From the NCBI GenBank assembly GCA_029204225.1, contig CM055096.1:72977349-73041348 (forward strand): 64,000 nt of DNA, written 5' to 3'. This document shows, one piece after another, positions 11,190 through 24,445 of the stretch. The stretch is from Diphasiastrum complanatum (lineage: Eukaryota; Streptophyta; Lycopodiopsida; Lycopodiales; Lycopodiaceae). The notes under the pieces were generated by a model. It saw nothing but the letters and a program-made list of their open reading frames with translations. It made no database searches and was not told the DNA's origin. How positions within the stretch are numbered: the first letter of the stretch is position 1; each line of letters starts with the position of its first letter. A program made the translations under genes and the position numbers.

Positions 11190-11950
11190 TTAAAAATTCA
11201 CTTACCAAATTGAAATAGAATCAAAATCTAATCAGCAAATTTTTAGATCAAATCTTAGTCCTCTATAAATAGAACATACTACAACAAGGAAGCTTTTAAT
11301 GCATCATCAAGATAGAAACATGCATCAATGTCTACACAAATATAGAAGAGAACCAAAGATGAAATGGTAGTATTACTCCAAAATCTTGCACAAATGAAAA
11401 TCGACAATGTTTCTACTTTATCCACATCCTACCTACTACTTATATCAAGAATTTATGACTCTATATTCTTTCTAGAGTCATTTTTCCTACTTTAGCCACC
11501 ACTTGGCCAAAATTGGAAAGTGACTCTAAAAATGAACTGTTTATATACATAAGTGAGCAAATGAACTTGGAACCAACTAAAGATAGTCATGTACTCTAAT
11601 TTCACAAGTGTGAAAAAACCATGTGAACTTTACTTAGAATTTTGGCCTCAATTAGACTACAATCAAGCATAATAAAAAAAGTACTAGTTGACAATTTTCA
11701 CAATTCCTTCAAAGTAGGTACCTCTCCATGACTTCTAATTTTCTCTCATACAAAGTGTACAAGTAATGTGTCCAAGCCTCCTTTATGTACTGGCTCTCCT
11801 CAACTCCATAATGAGTCCACAAGCAAGCTAGGGTGACCCCTAAGAGCATGAAATGCCTTTGATATGGAGGTAGATTATGGAGAGAGGAGAGAGAGTAAGT
11901 TGGATGCATTTTTAGAATTATGAAAGCCCTTACCTTAGCCACAAATGAGG
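11190..11950. repeat. LTR-like repeat, copy b
   Basis: Direct-repeat partner of 9205-9720. It contains a CTATAAATAG box near 11263 that could be a TATA element and CACAAGTGTG at 11603-11612. No coding domain is visible; the 77-codon ORF on the minus strand at 11709-11942 has no recognisable motif. Confidence 0.4.
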
Positions 11951-11989
11951 AGAGAGAAGGAGGAGATTAGCATGCATGCCCAATCGGGC

Positions 11990-12990
11990 TATGGAATCTA
12001 TGTCAATGAGCATTTAGCTCATTGAAGAATGACTTTTTATCGCATGATAGAATCTGACTCATTGGATTGGGCTCCATGAAGATTTAGGGCCAAGATTGAA
12101 AAAATCATGGTTGTCGGATTAAGCACAATTTTATTGTTGATGAGTGTACAATTCTTTCGCTCAACAATACCATCAGACCATGGTATATAGCTAGTGTACT
12201 ACTGGTTGATGCCAATACTCTTTGAACTCAGATGCTTCTGATTCGTATTTCAAGAAATACACAACCATCCTTTTAAAAAAACTCTCAATAAACATAGCAA
12301 AATATCTAGTTTTTCCTATTTAAGGAGCCTGCATGGTCCCATATATATCAATGTAGATAACATTTAAAAGACCTTAAGACTTGTGAACAAAATCGGATTT
12401 AAAAGGAGTCTTGGCATATTTGCCAATAATACAACCTTGATAAGTTATGGCTTTCAGTACCTTCACCGTGAATACAATGTGTGCTGTTATCACCCAAATG
12501 AACATGTTACTGAGTGTTAAAGGAGTTACACTCTTGAAACCAGCCACAATAGCTTGTCATGTGTTGGGTAACCCCTGAGTTCAAGTACCAAGATTAATCA
12601 TCTTGTTTATTTTCAGTCTTTGTCATGAAAGCTCTTTATTTTCTTCTTTGTTATTGGGCTTAGAATCTTCTACTACTATTGCTTGTGGTTGAGAAAAATG
12701 CTACTACTAGCTTTGTTTGTATTATGGAACTTGAGGATAAATTTTTTTTACAATAAAATGCCATTTCTTTTTGCAATACCTATATAATAATCCTTTCTTA
12801 GAAGTTGAAGAGGTTGAATCTTGAGTAGATTTTGATTGTTCTTTGCATTGTTAAAAATTGACAGATGTGTTTGTTTGCCTTTTTGGCTTTTTTTTTTGGT
12901 TGTCTTTCTTTGGGTAAAGATTGTGCAAATCTGAAGTTGAAGTAGATTATAAGTGTTTTCTTCTTGTTTGTAAGTTTGTAATAACATAGA
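11990..12990 (-). pseudogene. Copia gag-to-integrase fragment (relic)
   Basis: Minus-strand pieces in Copia order, broken by stops. Near 12740-12800 lies a ruined zinc knuckle (YRYCKKKWHF). Near 12400-12500 is the integrase zinc/linker segment (ITYQGCIIGKYAKTPFKSD). At 12260-12400 the integrase core start follows (NVIYIDIYGTMQAP, then RYFAMFIESF), and at 12080-12170 SDGIVERKNCTLI, the usual NGVAERKNRTL motif. Both the first catalytic Asp region (YIDIYG) and the Glu (VERKN) can be seen. The protease between knuckle and integrase is missing or unrecognisable. Confidence 0.6.
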
Positions 12991-13544
12991 AGATACTCTA
13001 GACAGAGTTAAACCTTGTTTGTGAAAAATTGTAAAAGTTATCCATGTTGAGTTAGGGGGTATGTTGACTTTTTATGTCAATCCACATGTTAGTAGGTGAT
13101 TAGGCCAATTTTTGCATTAGAGGTAACTCGATCAAGTACACATGCTACATGATGATTAGGCCAAATCTAGGAGTAAGTTAGGCACTTGAGACATGGCATG
13201 ATGTTAGAAGGCTAGTGAAACCTTCCTATGTGTTGTATTGAGACCATGTGGCCAATCATAAGTAAGAGATCCATGAAATTGGTCCAATCAAGTTTGAGGG
13301 TCAATATGTCACTAAGCCAATCATATCTGGAGGAAAAGAAGGGGTCCAATCATGTTTCACTCCTCTCTACCTCGAGTTGCTACTAATATGAGTGATAGAT
13401 CATTCTATGTAAGTTTTTTTTGGATAATGAGAGTTTCTACATTTTCAGCTGTTTTGGCTTTATCTCTTTACAAGACTTTTTGATGTTGGATTCTCTCTCT
13501 ACTCGAGAGCAAGGCTTTTCCATACTTAGTTTTCTCATCCACAA

Positions 13545-13722
13545 GACTCCACATGTGTGAATGTACTTTGGTGTTTGATATATGCATGTTACATTGTGCT
13601 CTTGCCTTAGATTTATGAGATAGATCTTGGATTTCAATCTATGCTTGATCTTTGTGCAATCACCACATCTTAGGAGATCATAATCACACTTTTGGGATGT
13701 CCCACACATGTGAAATTTAACA
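13545..13722 (+). repeat. 3' end of a Copia LTR
   Basis: The stretch ends ..TTTAACA at 13722, directly before a primer-binding site, so it is read as an LTR end. It holds CACATGTGTG at 13550-13559 and CACACATGTG at 13703-13712. The LTR start was not located; it may lie near 13040-13100. Confidence 0.4.
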
Positions 13723-13735
13723 TGGTATCAAAGCC
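13723..13735 (+). other. Primer-binding site, initiator tRNA-Met type
   Basis: TGGTATCAAAGCC, one mismatch from the common TGGTATCAGAGCC. It marks the start of the internal region of the Copia element that continues to about 15700. Confidence 0.6.
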
Positions 13736-14155
13736 TACCTAAGATATCCATGCATACATCAAGAGTGATGAAAAATTTGCCTTGAAACTAGAGAGTGTAG
13801 TTGCATCTTTATGGCTATCAAGGAGTTTTTGGGTCAAAATGGATAAAGAAACATATTAAATTGATCCATGCTGGGTACTATATGAATTTTACTGCTCAGA
13901 CATGTGTGATATCACCAAAATTTGAATGGTTGGTGTTTTTCCAAGGTAGATCCAAATCGAGTACTTGATAGCTTGTTGGAAAGTTAGTGAAGTTACTTTC
14001 TAGTGCAATTGATTTCATGTCAATTAAATGTGTCTTGATGAAGTTATAGGCTTTCAAAGTGAAGGTGGGTAGGGCACCCAACCTGGTTGGACACATCAAT
14101 GTCGGTCCACATCTAGCTTGTTTCATCCAAAAACTCAAGAAAAAGCTTGCCAATC

Positions 14156-15722
14156 TTATCTATTTGAGATATAGACAATTTTTTTGAGGTCATAGCCACA
14201 TAGTTTCATGAAAATCAAGAAGGAAAAATCAAAGGAGGAGAGTGATGAGGATTCATCACAAACATCAACAAGTTGCAAATCCAACAAGAAGTGCTTTTTT
14301 TGTGGTAAGAAGGGGCATTTTGCTTCTAATTGTTTCAAGAAGAAATATTCCTCAAGCAAGCCAGTCTTACTAAAGAGAGTGAAGGTGAGATAGAAGGGAG
14401 TTATGATGTCAATGTGATCTTCTTCTAGTTTTGAGGTTGCAAATGCATGGTGGATAGAAAGTGGATCTAGTTCTCATATGACTAGTTCAAAGAAATCTTT
14501 CACTCATCTTGCACCTTACAATGGTTGAACTTCTAGAAAGTTCATCATCTTTCCTATTGATGGTAAATGTAAGATAGAAGGAATTGGTAGTGTACCAATT
14601 GGTGTTGGATCCACTATGACTCATAAAGATGTATTTTTTGTGCCTAATCTCACTATGAATCTCATTAGTGTTTGGCAAAATGCTAGATGATGGTTTTCAA
14701 GTAGACTTTGGAAATGATGCTTGCTTGGTCAAGAGGGATGGTGATGTGGTAGAAAGAGGGACTAGTTCTGGGAATCTTTTCAAGTTGGAATCTAATCATT
14801 GTGGAAGTGTGGTCAAGAGGAGCTTGGATCATCTCAAGGAGGAGAAGGTAAATGGAGTACCTCAATCTATGTTCCATGATGGTAAGGCTCATGAAGATGG
14901 TGCTTTGGCAAAAGCACATGGAGAGTTATTGCCAAGGTGTTCTACTTCTCGTCAATTTTCTCATCTTGTTCATGTGGATTATCTTCATCAAGTAGAAGCA
15001 AAGATGGTGCTTTTTTATGTGACTTCTTTATTGAAGACTTCAATTGGATGTATCTCTTATCAAATGTGCTTGATAGGAAGATTACAATAGTTGATACTTT
15101 TGGGATTTTTAGATCCATGTGCTTTGTCAATATTCCTTTGCATGTAAGGAGTAAGGAGGATCTCATCTCAATGAAGAGGATGATGGTAGAATCCTCATAT
15201 CTACCAAAAATCCAAATGCATGATGGAGAGTTGCCAAGGCTTGAGGAGTCGTCTTCTCAACTCATGGTTCCAAGGAGATCTTCAAAAGTCAAGGCCGAGC
15301 CTATGTGGCTCACAATTCATGTCAAAGAGGGGCAATTTTCAGGTGGTATCTACTCCAACATTCTCACTTTTGCTTCTCTTCATAAATTTGATGTACCATC
15401 TTGCTTTGTTGAGATTTCTACATCTCAAAGTTCAAGTGAGGCAATGCTAATTTTGTATTAATCCTCTTGTATGGACATATATCATGTCATTAATGGATTA
15501 GATCTAGTTCTAAAAAGCAAGTGGTTGTGTCATCAAATGTATGCTCTTGGATCTTGTAAGAGCAAGAACGAGATAGTCATTCATAGTGTGGCAAATCATG
15601 TTTTTTCATTTTGTGAAGCAATTTGTAAACTTCTCATGAGATTCAGGGAATCATCCACAAAGGACACTTACATCCTTGAGCAAGTATATAGCCTCAATAA
15701 GATCAAGATAGCCTTTGATTAA
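14156..15722 (+). pseudogene. Copia 1 gag-protease-integrase remnant
   Basis: In order: a Gag tail with an intact zinc knuckle CFFCGKKGHFASNC (14208-14393); a protease start near 14445-14490 reading WWIESGSSSHMT, in which the catalytic Asp of DSG is Glu; and the GAG-pre-integrase segment (DDGFQVDFGNDACLVKRDG, 14668-14810). A scrambled stretch follows, then the segment that precedes RT (PRRSSKVKAEPMWLT, 15270-15310). Most of gag (between the primer site at 13723 and 14200) and most of integrase are deleted, and RT is not found. Later frames to 15722 are of uncertain origin. Confidence 0.6.
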
Positions 15723-15854
15723 TAGATTAGATTTATCATGCAAAAAGTTCATAGTATATTATGTGTATGATGAATGAATTCAAAACATAGCATAACACTT
15801 GACAGTAGCAATAAATGTTAATGAATTGATAATTCTACAACAAAGAAAGCATGG

Positions 15855-16050
15855 AAATGGCTGGTTGTCTCAATCGGGCATATCTGGATGGTTATCTATT
15901 TTGAATGGTTGTCTCAAGTGTGTATATCTATTGGATGGGTGTCTCAATCGCGCATATCTATCCCTCGATGGTTGTCAAAATCATCCTGAAAACTATATGA
16001 CAAGCAAGTAGTCATCGTGCATATTTGGATGATTGTCAATCAATCGAATC
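15855..16050 (+). repeat. Degenerate tandem repeat, unit about 30 bp
   Basis: About five diverged units of the form ATGGTTGTCTCAATCGGCAT, starting near 15861, 15905, 15935, 15968 and about 16030. They create a repetitive short ORF (GWLSQSG-like) that is probably not a gene. Confidence 0.55.
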
Positions 16051-19000
16051 TCCAGCATATTTTTTTTATAGGTTGAAGACTCAGTATCACTTTTTTGTTC
16101 TTTGTTAAAAAAAACCTTAAAAAAAAAAATTGGTCAGGTTCCAGAACAGAACACGTTCCGTTTTGGAATGGGCAACTATGCTTATAAGCAAGCACTTTAA
16201 AAAGATTCATAATGCAATGTATCGACCTTCATGAGAGTGGAGTTTTGGAAGTCTACATGAAGAGGATTCCACTTTTGACGACGATCTCTCCAAGCTGAAG
16301 AAATTTAATCAAATTTTTTTAGACTTGACTCAGGTTCAACATCAATTAGAATTAAGATTGTTGAGTCACATTCACTCTCAAGACTTGATTAGGTTTTAGA
16401 AAGGCAATCAATGGAAGACAATTATTGGAATAGCCTTGGAAGTCCTTTTTTTTATACTTCGTGCTCAGTGAGGACATAAATGTCCTTAGGAAGATATATT
16501 TGTTATGTTTTTGGTTAACTAGGTTCAGTCTTGAGTAACAATGGTCTATTGGTGAGAGTTAGCAAGAATTAGTCAATGCTTGACCATGGATTAAGGGAGT
16601 TCCTTAATGGTGAGTTTGTCACTTGAGTTTGAGACTCAATGTCAATTCTACGACTACTAGAGAGGACATGCATGGAGAATCCCTTAAGAGCTCAAGAGAA
16701 TATGGCATAGGTTGTGGCAATGTAAGGCAATGCTTGGGCATCCATCGACATATATTCGTCAATATGGCTTGAACTATAGGATGAGCTCATAGATCATCAG
16801 TCCTAGGTGATGCATGCATGACCAACAAGTCAGTTGTTATGGGATGCCAACGCTACTACTTAGATGATTGATCTAGGATGTTCACATGGGTTTGACTCCC
16901 AAACTCAAGGGTGAGCTTGATTGAGGCTCTATGATTTATGGTGAGTTGCATGTCTAGATCCTATATGACCCTACTACATTGTTTGGGACATGTTAATTTT
17001 TGTAAGTAGTTTACATCAAGGATTAAGTTTCATTGACGTAGTTCAAATTTGCTAGATCAAATCAATTCTATCAAGCAAAATCCTTGAGTGTTTCAACTAC
17101 ACTTACATTTCTAGTTGAATGATTCAAAAACTAGACTTTAAATGTAAACTCTTGACTTTAGAAAGCAAATCAATTGTAGAAATGGCTTACCTTTTTGTGC
17201 CCTCCTTGTCAAGTGGACCATTCATACTTGGACTTGACGTGGAAAGTAGCGAGTCCATCTAGTTTTTCTCACACTAAGCATCGTCTCTCAAGAATGCATA
17301 TCTCTCTCTATGTGTGCAAGTAGCATTCCCTTCCTCGACACAAAACAAAGATCAAGGGAGATTGCCTATGAAAACAATGTAAAAAAAAATTAATTTTAGG
17401 TTTGTATTTAAATAAACTTTCAAAAAAAATATCAACTTCCATGCCAACACAGTGTGGAAATGTTTTTAGAGTTAGATGGAGTATTAAGCCAAAAAAATAC
17501 ACAATTTTGAAAGTATGCACACAACAAAAACTAATGAGCAAGTGTAGTTAATTTTGTATTCCGTTGAGTATCAAGAGAGTTGGAAGCTTATTGAAGTTTT
17601 TGTGTGTTGAGTAGTGAATCTAGTGACAAGGTGTTTGGTTGCCAACGGCTAGATAGTAGAAGCTATTGATCTATATGTATTGAGTAGATTTGAGGTCCTC
17701 ACATCTCAATACAAGCAGTTGAAATTTTGGTCCATTTCTTTTTAGGTTTCATAACCATTTCAAGCTATCTTCTTGTCTTATAGTTTCTCTTGCTCAATAC
17801 ATGCTCTTGTCCAATATTGTCATGCTACTATTGTGTACAATCATTCAAGTCATAGATCTTGATGTTTTATTTTATTTGAAACTTTAAAAAATGTGAGTTT
17901 CATTTTATCACATTTTCTATATTAATGAAACTTTCTAATGAACGAGAAATAAATCAAATTGGTGTTCCAATGGGGATATGACGCGTTGGTGGAGCAACAA
18001 AAAAATTAAGTCTTGTATCCACAATTGAGTTGAACATTTGTAAGACAAAAATCATTTTTTCAGATGTCGTCATATAAAAGAAGAGAGCCTCGTATGAAAT
18101 ATCATAGAATCAAACAACTACATGTTTATATCATTTTTAAGATTGATATTGATATATTACTATTTAAAAGTCATAGGTGTTAGACTCTGATATTTACTAA
18201 TAAAAAATAAGGCAAATTCATTTTATTTATTTGTAAAATCTTCACATGTCAATAACAATTTTATGAGTGTTCATGTGGTATTTTTGGAACTAGCATCTTT
18301 AATACAATACATGTAACACTTATTAACAAATGAACTGCATTGAACACTTTAGATTTGCATTGCAGTTGAGATTTAACATTGAAATTGCAATCAAGATTTG
18401 ACACTCAACATTGTACATTTGCTTGGGAGGTAAGAGTTTTAATACTCTAGAATATATTGATATTAGGTAATAAATACTTTATAAATGATGATGTACCATC
18501 TAGATCATAAATAATGCGCATACAGATGAATCTTTTTTAACAACGCAATAATTATCTTAAACCATAAGGAACAAGATTACACTAGATTTCAATCTAGTAA
18601 ATTATTCATATAGCATGGCTTTATTAAATTACCATAAAATTACAACTATACAAATTTAGCAGAACATAATTACTATCAAAGGTGCTACTAATTGAGAAAA
18701 GCAACTATACACACAGGATGGTTACAAGAATTTTTGAGTAAAGGAAATATGATTGGTCCTTCATTACCAAGATCATCATCAAATTTAGATATATTATACA
18801 CAAACTGACAACTTTAATATCCCTACTTTCATTGCATGTAAATTATATAAATAAGATGAGTGTAGTCTATTGTAGCCATTGCATGCAAATATCATTTATG
18901 ATTACTGCATACTTGATATACTACTTAAAAAATCATCATCGATAGGTGGATTATTTAACCATAGGTGAAAACCAAAGTAGCTACTATTTGGCATTATGGT

Positions 19001-22000
19001 ATGAACATTTATTGAATTACATTTTTCTTTATTGCTACTAAATATGTTCGTAATAATTACATTGTACCTTGATAAGTTGTGCATGTAAATGCCACTTCTC
19101 AAAAGAAGTTCAATATCATGAATCAATAATAGAAATTAGCTCTTAGTGAAATAGTGTGTGCCCAACCTCAAAGCATTTGAACATTAGTCCTAATTTAAAA
19201 TTGTTGTCTACTTCTTCCACATACAATAACATACAAAACTCAGAGCAACTTATTTTGACAAAGAAATTGTTAAAACTTTATCTACTATTTCAAAAAAAAT
19301 TGTTCTGATGAGTAGACATTTCATGTGCATGCTCTAAAAATTTGTTCTTCTAGCTAGATGTTTGTATGCATTCTAAAATATCATCTGCCTATCCTTCTTA
19401 TTATTTGAGACAATTTGACAATTTCCAACAGGCTAGAGGTAGGCATATGCACTTTTTTTATTTCCTTTTCCTTGATGTTGCCAAGAGGTATATGTTGAAT
19501 GTACTTAGCTAATATTTTCATGGGAAGCTTAAATAAACTTTGTGTTCAGCATTCAGATTTTATCAAACATGGTGAGAAAATACTCCAAGTTTCCTTTACA
19601 AACTTTGAGATTTTATGTTTTTTGTAGAATACCACTGAACAAAGGGCTTTGAATTTGAAGGTGCTCAAATATAATCTGTTAACGTTCTCATGATGCAACA
19701 TTCATTGTAGAATATGCTTTTGATCGGAATTAACCTTGCGTAAACTCTCAAATTCCAATTAATTTCACATAATGGGAATACAGATGTGTGTTTGTTCCTT
19801 TGCTAATACTAATGTTATCCTTTCCATCTCACAATGAAGGAAAGTGAATGTAATACTAAAATAACATCTAGCTAATGTCCTTTTGAGATTTTTTGCTCTT
19901 GGAAAGGACTTTCTTGAGGAGGGGCACATTAGTCATCACAACAACTCAAGTTCTACATTTTCTCAAATATGCTTTTTTCGATAATTTGAAAGTTCCTGCA
20001 CATGAAAAAATATGATAACATTCACATAAGTTAACATGTATGTAATCAATTATGTCTTTTCAAACTAGGTATTTTATCAAACATATCTTTGTTTCTATAG
20101 TCAATGATTGCTCTAGCTGTAAGCACCCTACAAATTTTTCTAAATTTGTTGGCTCCCTACAACAAACATGCACAATTGCTAATTAGGATAGATGCTACTC
20201 GAGGACAACAATGTCTACCTCGCATCTTTCTCATCAAAATTGCTTTGAATTGATTACAAGAGAGCTTTTTCTTGTATCATAGAAAACATACAATGACTTT
20301 CTATATTAAAAAACAATAATCAAGTTTGAAAAAAAAAATAAGATTTCCCATCAATTATTTCCTACATATATTGAAGCTCTTTCAAATTGAGAATTTTGAA
20401 ATATTGAGAAACAAAAATTGATTAGCCAATATTCAAATTTTATCCCATTCTTGATTGGATGTCCATATAACTCTTGATCTTTCTTCCATAGATGTGTGGA
20501 TTGTATATTACTATGAAATCCACCAATTGTTCACCTACTAGACAAATTGCAGCTAGATAGAAGCATAGAGTCTTAGACATACAACTAACCATTCAACCCT
20601 AGATCACAATCACCCCTAGGCTTGGGAGACCTCAACATGTTGGTTTGATGACCAATCCACTAAGGATTGGTTCATGTTGTTGATCACTATGAGCTCTCAT
20701 AATTTTATGCCCCAATTAATTTCAATTATTCCAATGTACCCATAGCTTATGGTCACATGTCATGAGTTCCAACTGTGCAAATTCTACCTTGTGTCCACTT
20801 TGGTGGTTGTTTTTCTAAGTTACTATTCCAGTTATAGCAAACTATAATTGGCATCCAGTGCTAACCACCAGTTACAACCCACAAACCTTGTAGCATCTCC
20901 TCTAACACAAGGCTAGACATATACTAATCAAAATTAGTCAACAAAGTAAACTAAATTTTACAAGGAAAAACTTAACCATACCAATTTTTGTTGTGATCAT
21001 TTTATCTTCAACATGCAATGTCCAAAAAAAAGATTTTAGATGTAATCATTGCCTTAGTCACAAATCTCACGATGATGTGCTTGATCCAATGGTCTTCGTT
21101 TGCGCGAAATGAAGTTGGAATGGCATATGTAGTGGGAGCCTCTAAATGTTAGAGCTCGTTAGACAAATTAGAGAGTTTGCACATCCATCATCCACAATGA
21201 TTTTCTTCATAAAATGACCACCTCCAACCAAGTTCTTACTGTAACACTTCTTGTGCCTTTCATTTATATATGTAAAGTCTACCTGTGCTACCAGAAATAG
21301 CTTTTCTTCTACCTTTGTGAAAGAAAATCTATAAAGCAAAAAGCTATTCACCCCCTTGCACTTAGATTGCAATGGTGAAACACTGAAATCTGTTCTCTAT
21401 CATGAATGGCGTGGTGTGTCTCCTCATACATGATAACACAAATGCGTTAATGCAATAAGGTACAACGTGGTCCCATAACCATTGAAGATTCTTGACACTT
21501 CATAAAACATTCCTAAAGAATGAAAAAGGTGCTTAAGCATGCTTGAGTAAATCATAAGCAATAAATGCATTTGAAAGCAAATTGCAATACCACATCTACA
21601 CCTTACAAACTCAATGATCAAAAGCAAAATCTTCTTATCAATCCTCCAATTTGTCAAGCTACATGTGTCTAGGCCAAGAAGGCATCCTTAACACTACGAA
21701 CTACACTTGAGGTCGCACAAGAGATTTTGACCCATACGTAAGCCAAATTTGACTTAATCACTTTGTTGGTCAAAAAGCATTTACTTAGCAAACACAGCAA
21801 GGCCTTTCTCTTGAGGAGGTTCATGCACTAATCATGGTTGAGTGAAGAGCTTGTCTATGCTCTACAAGTTTTCAAAAGTTAGATAATCCTATAGAGAATA
21901 GGCAATCTAAGGCTTTTCTCTTAAGAACTTTAGAAATCTATATGCCCAATTTTGTTCTACAAAATACTCCTTGAAATAGAGATGCAACACAAATTCAAAT

Positions 22001-22380
22001 GAATGCAGAATCTAAGAGGGTGAAAGATGTGAAGCTCTTGAACTAGTTTTGTGATTCATAGGTTGAATTTGACTCTTCAGATTACTAGTGTCCTCGAAAG
22101 TCCATCGTCTAGACTCTAGCATGTTTTCTGTTCTTGGACGTCCCTTTATGTGGCGGATTGGATCATCTAGCATTTTTTAACTTGTGTGGCTAATTAAGGT
22201 GACCTCGTTGTAAATCTCTCTTCTCATGTCTTAAAGCTTTATTTACATTCCACATTCTACTCCATTGTGTGCACATTCATGCAAAAGAGTGACTACTATT
22301 AATTACTGTTTGATCAAATGGGAAATTTTCGAAACAAATACTCACATTTTAAGTTTCTGTACAGTATGGTGTCCTTGTGT
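16051..22380. other. AT-rich intergenic DNA, no recognised gene
   Basis: About 6.3 kb with only short ORFs. I found no transposon domain, RNA gene or tandem array. Old non-coding transposon sequence cannot be excluded. Confidence 0.5.
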
Positions 22381-22384
22381 TTCG

Positions 22385-22514
22385 TTACCGATGACTTAAC
22401 ATCTTCTTCTTTGCCTTCAAAAACCCGATAACGTCAGAGAGTTTCAGAAGCTCAGCGTTGATGTCAAGAATGCCCGCTGCAATAGCAATCAATGTGTCAG
22501 ATAGGTCCAATTGG
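22385..22514 (-). CDS. Candidate terminal exon, unrecognised
   Basis: A clean 42-codon frame (samples DTLIAIAAGILDINAELL and VIGFLKAKKKMLSHR) begins right after an AG acceptor with a suitable preceding tract (GATGATTTACAG) and ends at a TAA at 22385-22387. It lies 0.4 kb downstream of the DUF688-like gene, on the same strand. It may be the last exon of that gene or part of a separate one. The splice phase from the obvious donor (CTCG|GTATGC near 22985) would not fit, so a further exon between would be needed. Confidence 0.35.
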
Positions 22515-22921
22515 CTGTAAATCATCAAAGAAAATTATAGCTTAATGCCCAGAAAGTTCTAGCTTATTGCACCCTTTCGTCTATGAGTGTTTTCCTCTGG
22601 AATTCTGATCCTACGATAGTAAGGTTTGACGGAATCTATGACATATGATTGTATGTCACAGTGACTGAAGCATTCAGCTCATGTTATACGATTGAAGACT
22701 TAAATGATGTCTCCAAATTTACGTGAGTTCTACACCACATAGCAGTAATATTATTATCGCTACCCACTTGAAAATAATCAACACACAGAAAGGATATGAA
22801 ATATGCATGACTGTGGCAATCATGAGCAATGATATTGAAAAACAGTTGCAAGATTTAACAGCATCCGAAACAGAAATGGGGTTGTAATCTTTGACAGATC
22901 TGCAATAGTTTCTTAAGGTCT

Positions 22922-24445
22922 TTAAAAACAACTTGGGGTTTTTATATAGAGTGTATGAATGGCAATGGCTGAAAGGCATACCGAGCGCGAAGCAGTAAAT
23001 GCTGTTGAACTTTTATGCCTGCTGAACGGGAATGTGGTGACGGCAACATTTGGGCTTTCCATCAGCGAGAGAGGCTCGAAGTTATCGTCGTCAAAATCTT
23101 CTAGCTCTGAGCTACTTGATCTATCTAGATGGAAGCCGTTGAGTTTTGTGGTGGTTTGTCTTGAGAAGAATGTTCCATTGCTGGGACATTCCCATTCGCA
23201 TGCATCGAACGATTCAGTGGGTGAAGATGGAGCCGAGTTCTCCTCCAACATGAAGCGAACGTGCCTCGAAGGACAGTTGGTTAGCTTGGCCTTTCCCCTT
23301 TCTCCATTCTTTTTCAAAGCACTTCGAGGGAGAGTAACGGTAGGCGTTGGATCCCGAAAAGCAAATGCAGAAATCAAAGGCGAGGAGTAGCACTTATCAT
23401 CATCCGCGATGATCAATTCCTCGGCCTTTTGATCGCGTGGTAGCTCACAAGTCGCAAATGGGTCCTCAACAAAGAATCTCTCCAGCTCAACGCGAGAACA
23501 ATCTTCGAGATCCCCACTATTAGGAATCTGATCAGTAGCCTTTTCACTGCTTCTATCTTCCACGTCGAGACGGTTGCCTGGATGTATAGGATCGCAAGCT
23601 GATTGGGATAGGGCTTGCTTCTGGCCGCTCCACCATTCTACCAGTAGAGAATAGAACAGTTTCAGCGGAAGAATGCCACAAGTGCTTCCTTGGATCGCCG
23701 TCTCCTCTGCAGCCTCAGATGAATTGTTACTCGACTGTGATACTGAAAGTGTGGGCTTCCACTGATCCACGAGCATGTAGTTGCTTGGCTTGGCTTCCTC
23801 CGAAAGATCTATCTCAAAGCATGGATCGGACAAAGAATCGAATGGCGAAGTGATCGGAAGAGGAGACTGAGGGCTATTTGGATTATCGCATGCAGCAGCA
23901 AAAGATGGTAAGGAAATCGAAGTAGCATTAAGGGAGGGATGACGACTGAGAACGATGGGTTGGGATTCATACCAGGCCGGGGACAATGTGGGAGATTCAG
24001 GGCTAGCTGGACAATCAAAGACGCTGATGGGGGAGGCTTGATGCTGGTTCGACTTATTTGAGACATCGTGTTGTCTCCTTTGGAATTGAGCGTCCTTCCC
24101 TTGGTTCTTTTGTATGATTCCTATCGCTTTTCCCAACTGCGAGGCTGTAGACTCGTGATAGGCTCCAGACATTATATCTACGTTTGATCTTCGGCTGACG
24201 TCTCTGCTGAGGCATGGAGGCGGCTGCAGAGGGGAGAAAAGAAAAGTAGAGCTTACTGGAGTTTTTGAAACTCCAGGCTCAGCCTCCCATTTGAACGGAA
24301 TAGCTCCTGGAACACTGTAACATGGCAATGGATCGTTGAAGCTGTTGCTTTCTTGAAGGCTACCTATGCTCAAGTGGCCTTTGATCGGAAGCTCAGATCC
24401 AGAGCTATTATCCTGTAGAATGCGTTGAGAAATTTCCTTGATCAT
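22922..24445 (-). CDS. DUF688-like plant protein
   Basis: A 507-codon uninterrupted frame, by far the longest in the window and richer in G and C than its surroundings. Near residues 46-62 it has VPGAIPFKWEAEPGVSKT, the hallmark of plant DUF688 proteins (typically IPFKWEEQPGKPK). It also carries Ser/Pro-rich SPASPESPTLSP-like segments (about 160-170) and a basic-then-acidic tail (RHVRFMLEE, then a Ser/Asp-rich stretch). The family has no established biochemical role; no signal peptide or membrane segment is evident. The last 20 or so codons may be intron read-through, because a GT donor (CTCG|GTATGC) occurs near 22985. The ATG at 24445 is the first in frame. It appears to be the one functional host gene here. 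Confidence 0.7.
   Translation of the reverse strand: MIKEISQRILQDNSSGSELPIKGHLSIGSLQESNSFNDPLPCYSVPGAIPFKWEAEPGVSKTPVSSTFLFSPLQPPPCLSRDVSRRSNVDIMSGAYHESTASQLGKAIGIIQKNQGKDAQFQRRQHDVSNKSNQHQASPISVFDCPASPESPTLSPAWYESQPIVLSRHPSLNATSISLPSFAAACDNPNSPQSPLPITSPFDSLSDPCFEIDLSEEAKPSNYMLVDQWKPTLSVSQSSNNSSEAAEETAIQGSTCGILPLKLFYSLLVEWWSGQKQALSQSACDPIHPGNRLDVEDRSSEKATDQIPNSGDLEDCSRVELERFFVEDPFATCELPRDQKAEELIIADDDKCYSSPLISAFAFRDPTPTVTLPRSALKKNGERGKAKLTNCPSRHVRFMLEENSAPSSPTESFDACEWECPSNGTFFSRQTTTKLNGFHLDRSSSSELEDFDDDNFEPLSLMESPNVAVTTFPFSRHKSSTAFTASRSVCLSAIAIHTLYIKTPSCF

Noticed and set aside
12748-12987. 79-codon ORF as a gene
   Set aside because: A different frame over the ruined zinc knuckle of a Copia gag.
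22959-23390. 143-codon plus-strand ORF
   Set aside because: Antisense to the DUF688-like gene; shadow frame.
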